A DNA stretch of 64,000 nt, from positions 62,001 to 126,000 of the forward strand of contig MU385906.1 in NCBI GenBank assembly GCA_022497145.1. Reading direction: 5' to 3'. The notes under the pieces were generated by a model, which did no database searches, was not told the origin of the DNA, and saw nothing but the letters and a program-made list of their open reading frames with translations. Numbering within the stretch: the first letter of the stretch is position 1; each line of letters starts with the position of its first letter. The position numbers were made by a program, and so were the translations under genes. The DNA comes from Rostrohypoxylon terebratum (lineage: Eukaryota > Ascomycota > Sordariomycetes > Xylariales > Hypoxylaceae). Positions 49,672-59,931 of the stretch are shown in pieces.

Positions 49672-50870
49672 GACAAGCGAGCGAGTGGTTTACCTCGGCT
49701 CGATCCCCCCGCCGAGCCCGGGGATTCAATCGTTGATTCCTCACAACTTTCAACCTCAACGGATTCAGATTGGTATAACTTCAGAAGTTGCTGCTGGTCC
49801 GCGATGAAAGATGTTGACCAACCACACTTGTATCACCTATCTAATGTAATGTACGATAGGTAAATATCCATGGATGTCGTGAGAGACGACTAACGATCGC
49901 ATAAAAGAAGTTTCAGAACTAATAATAGACATTAGACATAATAGCTTCACCGCTCATAAATATTAAATATATCATAATCACGAGATTTTGGCCCCTGACA
50001 ACATCTTGGGACCTTGGGTTGAATCTTAATGCGCAGCATTATATTGGGCCGTTCCAGACCGGGCGGTCCAGAGCTAGTCGGTTAGTCAAAGTAGCTCGGG
50101 GGCGGCCGATAAACTCCACGTTGAATCATTGAATGAAAGTTATGACTTATTCTATCTTACGAAAGTCAGTTTAGAGTAACGGCTACTAGTCTAACGGAGC
50201 CGACACCTCGGAAGTGTGTACAGGGCGTCCGTATAGCGCGTATAGCGCGTATAGCTACCTAGTACAATTCGGACAATTCGGAAGGAACCTTAAGAACAAA
50301 ATCTATTACATCATCGCCTGATCATCGCGAGACGCCGAATATGCACTCCACTGAAACAAGGGCCGACTTGACAAGTGGAAGTATCGACCTTACGATTTTG
50401 AGAACATACTGCTTTCTAGACTAAGTAGACTAAGTAGACTTTGTATCCTGCGTTATCTGCCTGCGAAGCCGGCGACTGCAGAAATATATTTATTAGTTAG
50501 ATCTGCTCCCTTGATAGTTGAGACATTTCTTTGTTCTAAGTTTTATTCCACATAACCACAAGTCATTATATATGGTCGATCAGACTTTTCCATCAATATA
50601 TCATTAAGGTTAACACCTGCCTAACCTATCGAATTAGTGTTGTGTAACCAAACCTTGAGTCTAGCCTGGAGGTCTTTGGAAACCAGCACCTGCCAACATT
50701 TACATTTACATTTGCGTTTACATTTACGAGAGTCTAAAAACCACCGGGCATTTATAGACTCGCTGCACCTAAATTTAATCATCCCTCCGTTTACACGATA
50801 TCTCCACATCCTCCACATCCTCCACATCTCCTCACTTATACTTATACTTACTAAACCTCAGAAATCCACA
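49672..50870. other. Intergenic region and leader of the pyruvate decarboxylase gene
   Basis: 1.2 kb with no supportable gene. A short (TATAGCGCG)3 repeat lies at 50234-50254. The 200 bp before the PDC start are AT/C-rich, with TTTACA repeats and no upstream ATG. This frame is open in phase with PDC from 50637, but only via a non-ATG codon, so it is not coding. Confidence 0.6.
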
Positions 50871-52604
50871 ATGGGCAGTGTGGATATCCGGACGCAAAAC
50901 CTGAAAAAGCCGGTCGACGTAGCCGAGTATCTCTTTACAAGGCTTCACCAGATCGGTATCCGATCAGTTCACGGTCTTCCTGGCGATTTTAACCTTGTCG
51001 CTCTTGACTATCTACCTAAGGCTGGCTTGAGATGGGTTGGAAACTGCAATGAGCTGAATGCCGCCTATGCCGCGGACGGCTATGCTCGGGTTAAGGGTAT
51101 CGGCGCCATCATCACCACTTTTGGTGTAGGCGAATTATCCGCTATCAACGGCGTTGCTGGCGCCTACAGCGAGCACGTCCCCATCGTGCATATCGTGGGC
51201 TGCCCATCCACAATCTCTCAGCGCAGTGGCTTGTTATTACACCACACGCTAGGAAATGGCGATTTCAATGCTTTCGCCAACATGAGCGCTGGTATTTCGT
51301 GTGCCGTTGCCAAGCTCAATGATCCGACCGAGATTGCCGCTCAGATCGACCACGTTCTCCGTGAGTGTTATCTCAAGAGCAGGCCTGTCTACATTATGCT
51401 CCCTACCGATATGGTCGAGAAGAAGGTCGAGGGAGAACGCCTTGCGACCGAGATTGACCTTAGCGAACCCTCCAACCATGTTGACCGGGAGAACTACGTG
51501 GTTGATGTAGTGCTTAAGTACCTGCATGCCGCGGAGCGACCCGTCCTACTCGTTGACGCTTGCGCCATCCGACATTGTGTGCTACCCGAAGTGCACGACC
51601 TGATCGCAAAGACGCAGCTACCCGTATTTGTCACACCCATGGGTAAGGGCGCAATCGACGAAGCCCACCCAAGTTTCGGTGGTGTCTATGCAGGTACTGC
51701 CTCTAGCTCCGCCGTTAGTGAAATGGTCGAGGGATCAGATCTAGTTATCTCTATCGGCTCAATGAAGAGCGACTTCAACACAGCCGGTTTCTCTTACCGA
51801 CTCTCCCAGCTCCAGTCCATTGATCTCCACAGCGACCATTGTATCGTGCGATATTCGGAATACCCCGGAATTGGCATGAAGGGTGTGCTACGTAAGGTTG
51901 TCGAGAAGGTCGACGTGTCACGAATCAAAGTTCTACCGCCACCCAAACTCGTCGAGCCCGCCACTCAAATAGATGCACAAGCTATCATTACGCAAGAGTG
52001 GTTCTGGGGGTACATTGACCGATTCTTGCAGGAGAACGATATCGTGGTAACTGAGACCGGCACAGCCAACTTCGGTATCTGGGAGACGCGGTTCCCAGCG
52101 GGCGTTACGGCAATAAACCAGACACTATGGGGCAGTATCGGCTGGGCCGTCGGCGCGTGCCAAGGTGCCGCACTAGCGGCGCAAGACGAAGACGGCGTGG
52201 AGAAGGCGCGTCGGACAATCTTGTTCGAGGGCGACGGTAGCTTCCAACTCACAGCGCAAGAAGTCAGCACCATGATTCGGCACAAGCTAGACGTGATCCT
52301 CTTCGTCATCTGCAACGACGGGTACACAATCGAGCGATACATCCACGGTATGGACGCTGAGTATAACGACGTCGCTACGTGGCGGTACAAGGACATCCCG
52401 TCCGCCTTCGGCGCCACGGAGGACATGGCTAAATCGTATGTTGTCAAGACAAGGGGAGAGCTTGACGCCCTGCTCAGCGATAAGGACTTCAACGAGCGCA
52501 AGGGGTTGAGGTTCGTGGAATTGTATATGCCTCGCGAGGATGCGCCGAAGAGCTTGAAGTTGACAGCGGAGGCAAGCGCGAAGAGGAATGCTATGACCGA
52601 GTAA
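50871..52604 (+). CDS. PDC: Pyruvate decarboxylase (thiamine-diphosphate dependent)
   Basis: A single exon gives 577 residues. The enzyme decarboxylates pyruvate to acetaldehyde in the cytosol, the first step of ethanol fermentation and of the PDC bypass to acetyl-CoA. The ThDP-activating Glu61 (NCNELNAAYAADGYAR) and the catalytic His124-His125 pair are present. The ThDP/Mg-binding motif EGDGSFQ (about residues 453-459) ends in ICNDGYTIE (about 485). VHGLPGDFNL opens the Pyr domain. All positions match the yeast Pdc1 plan (563 residues), apart from small insertions. ATG 50871 was chosen by homology; upstream frame continuation lacks ATG. Intronless genes are unusual here, but not rare for PDC. 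Which paralogue is not known. Confidence 0.96.
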   Translation: MGSVDIRTQNLKKPVDVAEYLFTRLHQIGIRSVHGLPGDFNLVALDYLPKAGLRWVGNCNELNAAYAADGYARVKGIGAIITTFGVGELSAINGVAGAYSEHVPIVHIVGCPSTISQRSGLLLHHTLGNGDFNAFANMSAGISCAVAKLNDPTEIAAQIDHVLRECYLKSRPVYIMLPTDMVEKKVEGERLATEIDLSEPSNHVDRENYVVDVVLKYLHAAERPVLLVDACAIRHCVLPEVHDLIAKTQLPVFVTPMGKGAIDEAHPSFGGVYAGTASSSAVSEMVEGSDLVISIGSMKSDFNTAGFSYRLSQLQSIDLHSDHCIVRYSEYPGIGMKGVLRKVVEKVDVSRIKVLPPPKLVEPATQIDAQAIITQEWFWGYIDRFLQENDIVVTETGTANFGIWETRFPAGVTAINQTLWGSIGWAVGACQGAALAAQDEDGVEKARRTILFEGDGSFQLTAQEVSTMIRHKLDVILFVICNDGYTIERYIHGMDAEYNDVATWRYKDIPSAFGATEDMAKSYVVKTRGELDALLSDKDFNERKGLRFVELYMPREDAPKSLKLTAEASAKRNAMTE

Positions 52605-53371
52605 TTGCGGGGGAGCGAAGGAAAAAAAGGGGTAATAGGGTTTGGGGCACGTGATGAGACATGATATGACAAGCTATGCATTGATATATGGACTGGATTG
52701 CTGGTGTTAGAGGGGATATATGTATTGGCTGATATTTGAAATAAACCGGAAGAAAGAAGATTTTAAGGTTAGGTATAGACTAGGTATGCATTTATTATTA
52801 GATTGTGAATTGTGTGTGTGCGCGTGAGCGAATGCGAAGCTATCTAGGAGATATTGGGGGATGAATTAAGTAAAAGTTTTCAGTTCAACTTGTATTAGGC
52901 CTGTCGGTGCCCTTTCATTTTCCATCTTTCCTGTGGGTTACCTGTTCCTGTTAAGGAGGTGTCAATTTAGCATGCTGAAATAAGATCTTTAACTCTAAAG
53001 AGCTCGAAGTCTTCTCATCCGGTTCCGAAATCAACCGATTCGGAGGAAGGACTTCTGGCAGCGGTTGTCATCTATGGATAACACCTGTTACCGCTTTGAC
53101 GCCCACATATCTTCCTAAGCTTCATAGTAGTTGTGGGGAATGTCTGCTTGCGGGTTGTGATGGGAGCGGTGATGGTCGGAGACATAATTTGTATGTCAGA
53201 TGCTTGACCTTCTTAGGAGACTAGACTGGTAGGTAGACGTCTAGTTGAATCGAGGTCCTGCTCGTGGGGAAACTCTATCGGTGACTGGTCTTGGGGTAGA
53301 GCTCTTCGAGGAACAACGCTGTTGTTCCCTGATATCCATGGATACTAGGCCCGCATCATGACACTAGATGC
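52605..53371. other. Short intergenic region between convergent genes
   Basis: 0.77 kb between the ends of the PDC and GTPase genes. No feature seen. Confidence 0.6.
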
Positions 53372-54815
53372 CTAGCCTAGCGCCATCATTAAACTCCTCG
53401 TCGGTTTCGTTGCTCTTGGTTTTGAAGCAGCTCGTACGTGTATTACGTTCTTTGAGATGATCATTGCAGCTGCCATATTCGACACGGCTGCCGCGGCAGT
53501 TGCAAATAGCACGGGCTTCGCAATTGCTGAAGTTGTCACGGGAGCAACCACCTGGATAAGCGATACAACTGTGGCGATGGTTGTAGTGGTACAGTCCAAC
53601 CGGTGTAAAATCTTCGCTATTCTGAGCTCTTCTCTGGCTGCTCTATTCTGTATTTCTTCGTAGTCTTCCCGTCTATATGCCGCAGTTCTTTCTTCGAGTC
53701 TATTTTCTCGCTCTTGGAATCTGATCTCTATGAGCCTCCGCTGCTGCTTCTGAGTCTCTTGCAGCTCTTTGATCTTCCTGTCGTAGTGCTCTCGTAGTCG
53801 GGTTTCTTGTAGGCCGTTGTCTGAATATCACAGTGTTAGCAATGGATAGATAGGCTCGAAACTATATGCAGATAGAACTGACTTTGGCAGGTGGTTCTCT
53901 CGAGTTCTTCCTTCAATTGGGCTATGCTATCTTCAGTCTCTCGCTGGGATCTGATTAACTCTTCGTTAATGTAAGCGCCAGCGTCGGTCTCGTGGAGGGG
54001 ACTTCCACCAGCCATCTGTTTCTGCATGTTGAGGACAACAGGCATTTTCCCCAGGACGCTGGATGTGATACTTCCAGCTGATTCGGTCGTCCCGTCATGC
54101 CTCATTAGAGTGGCGCCGTCAGCTATCATGCCTTTCCAAAAGTCAGAATTCATCTTGAGTTGGGATTCCCTCTCCACTCCACGGGCCTGATCTTTTCCAA
54201 GACCATCCCACTTCGTTGTGAGCAGGACAACATTGTTCATATTCTCCTGACCAGTGATCTTCCTGAACGATTTGAAGGATTTTACAGAGGAACGACCGAT
54301 CCGACTCTCTCCTATGTCGTGCATATAAATCAAAGCTGACAGGAACTTCTTGTCATTGTACGAAGTGTGTAGCCATTTTGCTATACGTTCAAGAACGATG
54401 ACATCCTCGCCAGCTGTATCGTCAAAGCCCGGTGTGTCGATCAGGAGAACTCTGTGTCCCATCACTTTGCATTCGATCTCGTGGATGAAGTGAGTTTCTT
54501 GGGGATGGCATGTTAGTTTCCATTTAAGAAAGTGAGAGGTTTAAGGTAGAGGAAGAGGAATGACCAACCAGAACTTAGATCATGCCCAACTGCGCCGTTG
54601 TAATCTTCAACGGCGAGTTTTGAGATGAAACTAGATTTCCCACATCCAGCCTTCCCCATGACCGCAATGATGATGTCTTCTTGTTTATTCTTGGGCGAGT
54701 TAGTTTCTCCATGTCTGGTCTCTGGATTTTGTGTGGATCTGTTGACTTCCACTTCATCCTCAGTTAGTAGAGTCGAGTTAGAGCTTCGCGCGGTAATCGG
54801 CCTGGCAGTGCTCAT
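53372..54815 (-). CDS. P-loop GTPase with coiled coil and C-terminal hydrophobic tail, function unknown
   Basis: Three exons on the minus strand (54815-54569, 54497-53883, 53820-53372) give 436 residues. The G domain has G1 GKAGCGKS (residues 54-61), G3 DTPG (103-106) and G4 TKWD (177-180). G2 is less certain. This resembles AIG1/septin-like or dynamin-like G proteins seen in fungal defence-type genes. A long Glu/Lys/Arg-rich helix follows (about 235-350), probably coiled coil, and then two Ala/Val-rich hydrophobic stretches (about 366-380 and 386-409) end the protein with a basic tail. This suggests a membrane-acting GTPase, by inference. The N-terminal 45 residues are disordered. The 71- and 62-bp introns keep phase; ATG 54815 is the first in frame. 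It sits next to a kinase and a HeLo-domain gene, an accessory-looking neighbourhood. Confidence 0.85.
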
Positions 54816-56697
54816 GTCGAAATTTGAATCTAGGCAGGATATTCGAATGAGTAGAGAATGTAGTTGGACTTCGGTGTTTGCAAGATAATCTTCAAGACTT
54901 AGAATGGCGAACACTCGATTTCGCAGGTTGAAATATGTGTGAGAAGCGGCCTACAGCCGAGGCTAGTTGACTCGCACCCGGTCGGAAAGCATTTTCGGAT
55001 GTCATAAAAGCGAGTCTTGATTGACGGTGCCATGATTTCTCCTATTCTAGACTTTCGTACATATGGTTATGACCAAGTCAAAGGAGGCCAGCAAAGACAT
55101 GTGTGAACAGCGGCCGTTTGAGCCACGTTGCGTAGCTCTGAGTGATAAGTATGTTCTGCCACCGAATTGATCGGTTTAGCGCAGGAGGCGGTATCGTCGA
55201 GCGAGAACTCACCTCCAGTAGATGTTTTTGGAATTTCTGTTGTGTTTACTTTCTGGGGCCATGTAAGTTTTGATTGTGCCCAAGTGCATATGTAGGTAGG
55301 TAGCAAGGCTTAGAGAACCCACGAGAAGCAAGAAGACAATGACACAGTATGTACCCGACTCGTATTTAATAGGTAGGAGAGAAGTGATTGTATTTACGGC
55401 CTTGCTAACGCATAATTACGTAGTTGTCGGGCGTCCTAAGCCTTGAGTCATCGGTAATGTTACGTACCTTAAGGCTGAGCATGTATGAACCAGCCACCCT
55501 CATTATTATATAATATAGGTGATATAGTTACATCGCTGGTTCGATCATTTTTCACTTGAGTCTTGGCTAGCCTGATCTGCCTGCTATCTAGATTCTAGGA
55601 TCTCGCAACGAAGGTTCCTTCATGGAGATTCCGAAAATCTATCGGGAATTAGAAGAAGGTAGAGTTCTTTGGGAATTTCGTCTCTCAATACTTCCAAGGT
55701 AGGCAGTTTTATCCAGAGGCGAAGTGAGTGGGAACTAGTCCCGGACCTCTAAGGGGGTTTCTACCTTGGCGGCCGGTTGGCTGCATGCATCGAGATACGG
55801 GCTACGTACCTAGGTAGATGGTTACCTAGCTACACACCCAATAGCCTTGAAAGATACCCATGTAGCCATACGGATAAGGATAGATAGTACTTCCTGTATA
55901 CTGGCATCATTACCTAGGACCTAGGTACTATAAGCAATAACCCCCCAAGCCACATGCCCCGCTCCAGCAGGGTAGGTGTCGTTGGTATATTAGGTACCAT
56001 ACTTACACAGTATCTGGTGTAGTGTGCTGTCCATAAAGATACCTTCGTGTAAGGGACCACGTGTGTGTGTTTTGTTGACTTCCAACTTTACCTACACAAG
56101 CATGCCACATAATAAAAAGCAAAGGCGAGAAGATTCCTACCCTGGTCTAGTTACTAAGGGTACTTCGTACTCAGCCTCTATTTTATGGGAGGTATGGGAG
56201 GTCCCGGCCGGGACATGCTTTAAAAATGAGAGTAATCCTAGGTAGGTAGCAAAATCGCTGCTCGTCTACTACATTAGGAAATACCCTCTATTTTACTCCT
56301 TCATCAACTTCTCTCAACTTTTGACCTCCCTAGTCACTCTACCTAGGGCATAGGTAGCTTTAGATATACACAGTGTCTAATGCCTAATGTGTCTTAGTCG
56401 GCAGCTAGAACATCCTACGAGTCCACGCATTTTGGTCTTGAAACCTCTGATTTTCTTTAGACACCAACTATGGCTAAACGGTATCTCTGAAGAGGGTTAT
56501 TCTAGGAGGTGAAAAGAGGTCAGTCGGCTTGAATTATAATAGATAATCTGTCTACCTAGGTACAGCAAGAACTGACTTGTAAATTGTCGATTAAACAGTC
56601 TGTCCCGTCTGTCCCCATAGGGGTCGGAATAGCTTCACAATATCTAGTGTCCACCTTAAGAAGAAAGATTGGTTGAGTGACCAGATTAAGCTCCAAT
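54816..56697. other. Divergent promoter region between the GTPase and kinase genes
   Basis: 1.9 kb, AT-rich in part, with a CCTAGG palindromic microrepeat at 55911-55929. Short frames only. Confidence 0.6.
55911..55929. repeat. CCTAGG-type palindromic microrepeat, copy 8
   Basis: TACCTAGGACCTAGGTAC, intergenic between the GTPase and kinase genes. Confidence 0.85.
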
Positions 56698-57840
56698 ATG
56701 GACATTGCGCAAGAAACGTTCACGGTCGACCCGTTTCAAAAGCTCGATGAAGAGCCGCTGGGAAAGTCAAACTCAGTGGTTTGGAAGGTTGCGCGTGAGT
56801 CTGATGGGATGGTTTATGCCCGCAAAGAGTTCCCAGCACCAAGGCGCGAAGACAAGTATCAGATTGAGAAGATCAAAAAGGAGATACGCAATATGGCAAA
56901 AATCAAGCACCATCACACCGTTGAACTCCGCGGAACCCACTATATCGAGAACACCCAGATTATTGGTCTCCTTTTACTTCCAGTTGCTGACATGAATCTT
57001 ACCGAGTTCTTTGGCCGCCTGGATCGAGAACAGTATGATGAGCCTGAAAGCCTCGAAGCTCGGAAGACTATGTGCCAGTGGCCGCCGTGTCTCTTCCAGG
57101 CGATGGACTTTTTGCATGACTCAGGTCTCCGTCACAAAGACATAAAACCTAGTAACATCCTTATAAAGGGTGACAGTGTCTATATAGCCGATTTTGGCAT
57201 CTCAAACAACTTTCGCGATGCGACTACCTCCAAGACTGAAGGCGAACCTGGTGCTAATACCAAACGCTATATCGCTCCGGAGATATACAACGAGCTGCCT
57301 CGAGGAAGGGCTGCAGACATCTGGGCACTTGGTTGTACTGTGCTGGAGATTTGCACTGTTGCCTCGGGGGAAAATTCTATAGGAGATTTGACGAAACACC
57401 TCAAACAAGGTCAGAAACATCCTCCCACCTCATTTTGTCGGTCTCCCTACCTCGTATTCGACTGGATATTTATGCTTCTGGCGTGCCCTGGACAAGATGA
57501 CTGGTGCAATCGCCGTATCCAGAAAATGCTGCAACTCGCATTCCTTATGCTTGACCCTAATCCCAAAACGCGAATCAGTGCGCGGCAGTTAGTTGACCTG
57601 CTCAACGAGGGGCAGTCGAATGATTTCCACTCTGTCGGCAAGTTGGCCTGTGAAGAGTGTAAGAGAATGTCGCATGTACCCTTACACAACCTCCCACTAC
57701 ATTCTGTCTTCAAAAAAACGGAGAATGGAGGCACATACATACCATCGAGGAAACAACTTTCGCGTGAGACACATGATCTTTGGGAAGAGGTCAAGCGGCG
57801 ATGGCTAGAGAGCCATATCTGGTGGGACTTTGCAGCATAA
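56698..57840 (+). CDS. Intronless Ser/Thr-type protein kinase, apparently catalytically competent
   Basis: A single exon gives 380 residues; ATG 56698 is the first in frame. Kinase motifs: a degenerate Gly loop (LGKSNSVVWK, 21-30), Lys43 in YARKEF, a Glu in helix C (Glu62), HKDIKPSN at 146-153 with catalytic Asp148, DFG at 165-167 and APE-type YIAPEIYNE (191-199). The HRD Arg is Lys147. These conserve all catalytic residues. The last 60 residues (after about 320) are outside the kinase fold: CEECKRMSHVPLHNLPL and an Arg/Trp-rich end. The substrate is unknown. It ends 228 bp from, and tail to tail with, the HeLo-pseudokinase gene. Together with the GTPase gene it forms an accessory-looking cluster. 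Confidence 0.88.
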   Translation: MDIAQETFTVDPFQKLDEEPLGKSNSVVWKVARESDGMVYARKEFPAPRREDKYQIEKIKKEIRNMAKIKHHHTVELRGTHYIENTQIIGLLLLPVADMNLTEFFGRLDREQYDEPESLEARKTMCQWPPCLFQAMDFLHDSGLRHKDIKPSNILIKGDSVYIADFGISNNFRDATTSKTEGEPGANTKRYIAPEIYNELPRGRAADIWALGCTVLEICTVASGENSIGDLTKHLKQGQKHPPTSFCRSPYLVFDWIFMLLACPGQDDWCNRRIQKMLQLAFLMLDPNPKTRISARQLVDLLNEGQSNDFHSVGKLACEECKRMSHVPLHNLPLHSVFKKTENGGTYIPSRKQLSRETHDLWEEVKRRWLESHIWWDFAA

Positions 57841-58068
57841 GCTCCTTTCCTCATTTCCATCATATACCCATCTTTCAGGTCAGCCCCATCGTCAACTCAC
57901 AACACGTTGCTTTTCGACGGCTTTCTAACCACTTCAATCTATTAGGTACTTTCTAGTGATACCCAAGCGAGATGGCATTTACATGGAGTTTGAGTGTTTA
58001 GGTGGCCGGCTCTGGCAAGGGGTTTGTGATCGTGTGTATTTGCGGTTTAGTGGCACGCTCCCGTTCCT

Positions 58069-59931
58069 TTACAACTTGATGTTCTGCAAGATTTCTTGCA
58101 CCCTATTCAAACACCCTGTCAAGGTATCCTCAACTTTATCGTTCTCTTCCAAGAATTTGAAACTTTCCCGTTTACTTGCTAGGTTCTCTTGGTCACTAGT
58201 CAAACATAACTTGACCGCGGTAGTGTACCGCTCTCCAGTCTCTGACTCTAAAATCGCGAGTGATTCGGACTTGAGGAGACAGCCTCGAACTCCTCTGACG
58301 ACTGGGCGCCGAATGGACTGATTTAAAGAGATTCCAAGGAATTGATGGATCGGCTGCCATAAGCCAATCTCCATCAATATCACTCCTAGGCTATAGACAT
58401 CGTGCTTGGTCTTATACCCGTATTCGCCATCTCTAGGAACATCAAGCTGGACCTCAGGATGGCGGTATAAATCGTGCTCTCTATCATCGCTTGGAGCCTC
58501 TGTCATTTCGCTCGGATTGGCTGGTCGAGAGTAGTCAAATCCGGAGAGACAGAAAGACGACCAATCTAAATCAGAGGCGGCCAAGAATAAAATGTTGTCG
58601 CTTCGAAGACCTTTGTGCAGCCATTTCATCGCATGGATATATCCCAAACTGTTAACAAGCTTCCGCGCCATATCCAACCTTGTAGTCAATGAGGGCTTCA
58701 TGGATATCTGAAGCCTGTCATATAGAGACGGTGGGGCTGATATGTTTCTCTGAACAGGTAACTCGAACACAATCCCGAATCTAGCTGAAGAAGGATCATG
58801 GATATAACCTAGAGAGGCTGGGAGCCTAAGCTCTTGAGGCGTATCTGGATTCTTGAGAAGCAATGCAGCGAGGCGTGTAATTCGATTTTCAACGCATCGA
58901 TACGCCAAGGTAGTACTACTTTCATCGTACCCCTTCCACTCAACCCAGATAGGAGCGCCGCCATATCTTCCAATAACTCTCCCAGTACTGTGCTGTTTTG
59001 GACATCTATATAGCTCTATCTGCGACAGGAGGAGCTCGAGACTCCCTGGTAATGGAATCTCAAGTTTAATCTGCGCCATTTCCTCCTCCTCGCAAGAAAA
59101 GTCCTCTTCATGGTCAGCCGTCAAGCTGAGAGCCTTGAATCGAGCGAGACGTTCCAAAGTACTTGGCGCACTCTCGCATGAGTCCTGTGGCAGAGCTCTT
59201 GGACCATCATGCGAAGACAAGCTAATTGACCGAATGAGTTCAACGATTTGGTCTAACTTGTTGTGTGCCTGCAAAATCTGCATGTGGGATGTCTCCTGGA
59301 GCTCCATGTACTGTCGTCTTTGATCCAATTCCAAGGAAAAATGCATGGAATCATTAAGCTCAGAGAACCGGGACAGAAGTTGTTCGAACTTAGCGGCATC
59401 GAACACGGCCCACCGAAGACCTATCGGACATTTAAGAACAGCATCGGCATACTTAAGAGACCTTTGGCGAAGCGTCTCTCTCTTGCCTAAAGTCACAGGC
59501 ACATGGAACTATGGAGTTAGTTCTGGATCACCCCCCAAACTCTTGTGAGATTAACATACGTCAAATTCGAGAAAGTTTCCTCGAAATGTAGCATTGTCCC
59601 TCTGATCTTCGTCTGTGATTTTCAGCAGCAGATCGTACCGTTCCTTGATCCGACCTATGTCGAGCGTTATAGACCTGATCTGGACTAACGATTCAACCAG
59701 AGCCTGTTTTCTCTCGTCCAATTGAGTATCTTGGAATGCAGCCTCCGCCGTGAAACCAGATGCATCCCACCAATCCAATAACTTGAGCTGTTCCAGACGG
59801 AGACGGTGCCTCAGATAACCGTATTTCTGGGGAAGGCTCTTGGCGTCCAACAGAAGTTGGCATCCTTTGATACATCCAGAAAAGACTTGGAATGCTAAAG
59901 ATACCACACTCAACGCAGTGCCGGGATCCAT
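58069..59931 (-). CDS. HeLo-domain protein with C-terminal kinase-like (pseudokinase) domain
   Basis: Two exons on the minus strand (59931-59560 and 59508-58069) give 603 residues. The N-terminus, MDPGTALSVVSLAFQVFSGC then LLLDAK.LPQKYGYLRHRLRLEQ, is a typical start of the HeLo domain (HET-S/LopB), a helical cell-death module in fungi that targets membranes when oligomerised (family knowledge). The HeLo-like helical region spans about residues 1-215. A linker (about 215-290) leads to a kinase-like domain. Lys316 (VEWKGY) and Asn429 remain, but HRD is HKG (422-424), without the catalytic Asp, and DFG is replaced by GFD (447-449). RHPEV and KHDVYSLGVILMEIGLW keep the C-lobe. It is therefore probably a pseudokinase. 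I do not see an HRAM-type amyloid motif at the C-terminus. The protein would be an effector whose kinase-like domain keeps the HeLo domain off, by inference. Confidence 0.88.

Noticed and set aside
50637..50870. In-frame 5' extension of pyruvate decarboxylase
   Set aside because: It starts with a non-ATG codon and adds 78 residues unlike any PDC N-terminus; ATG 50871 gives the family start.
58069..59931. HET-s-like prion-forming C-terminal motif in the HeLo protein
   Set aside because: The C-terminus is a charged helix (DTLTGCLNRVQEILQN) rather than a repeated amyloid pattern.
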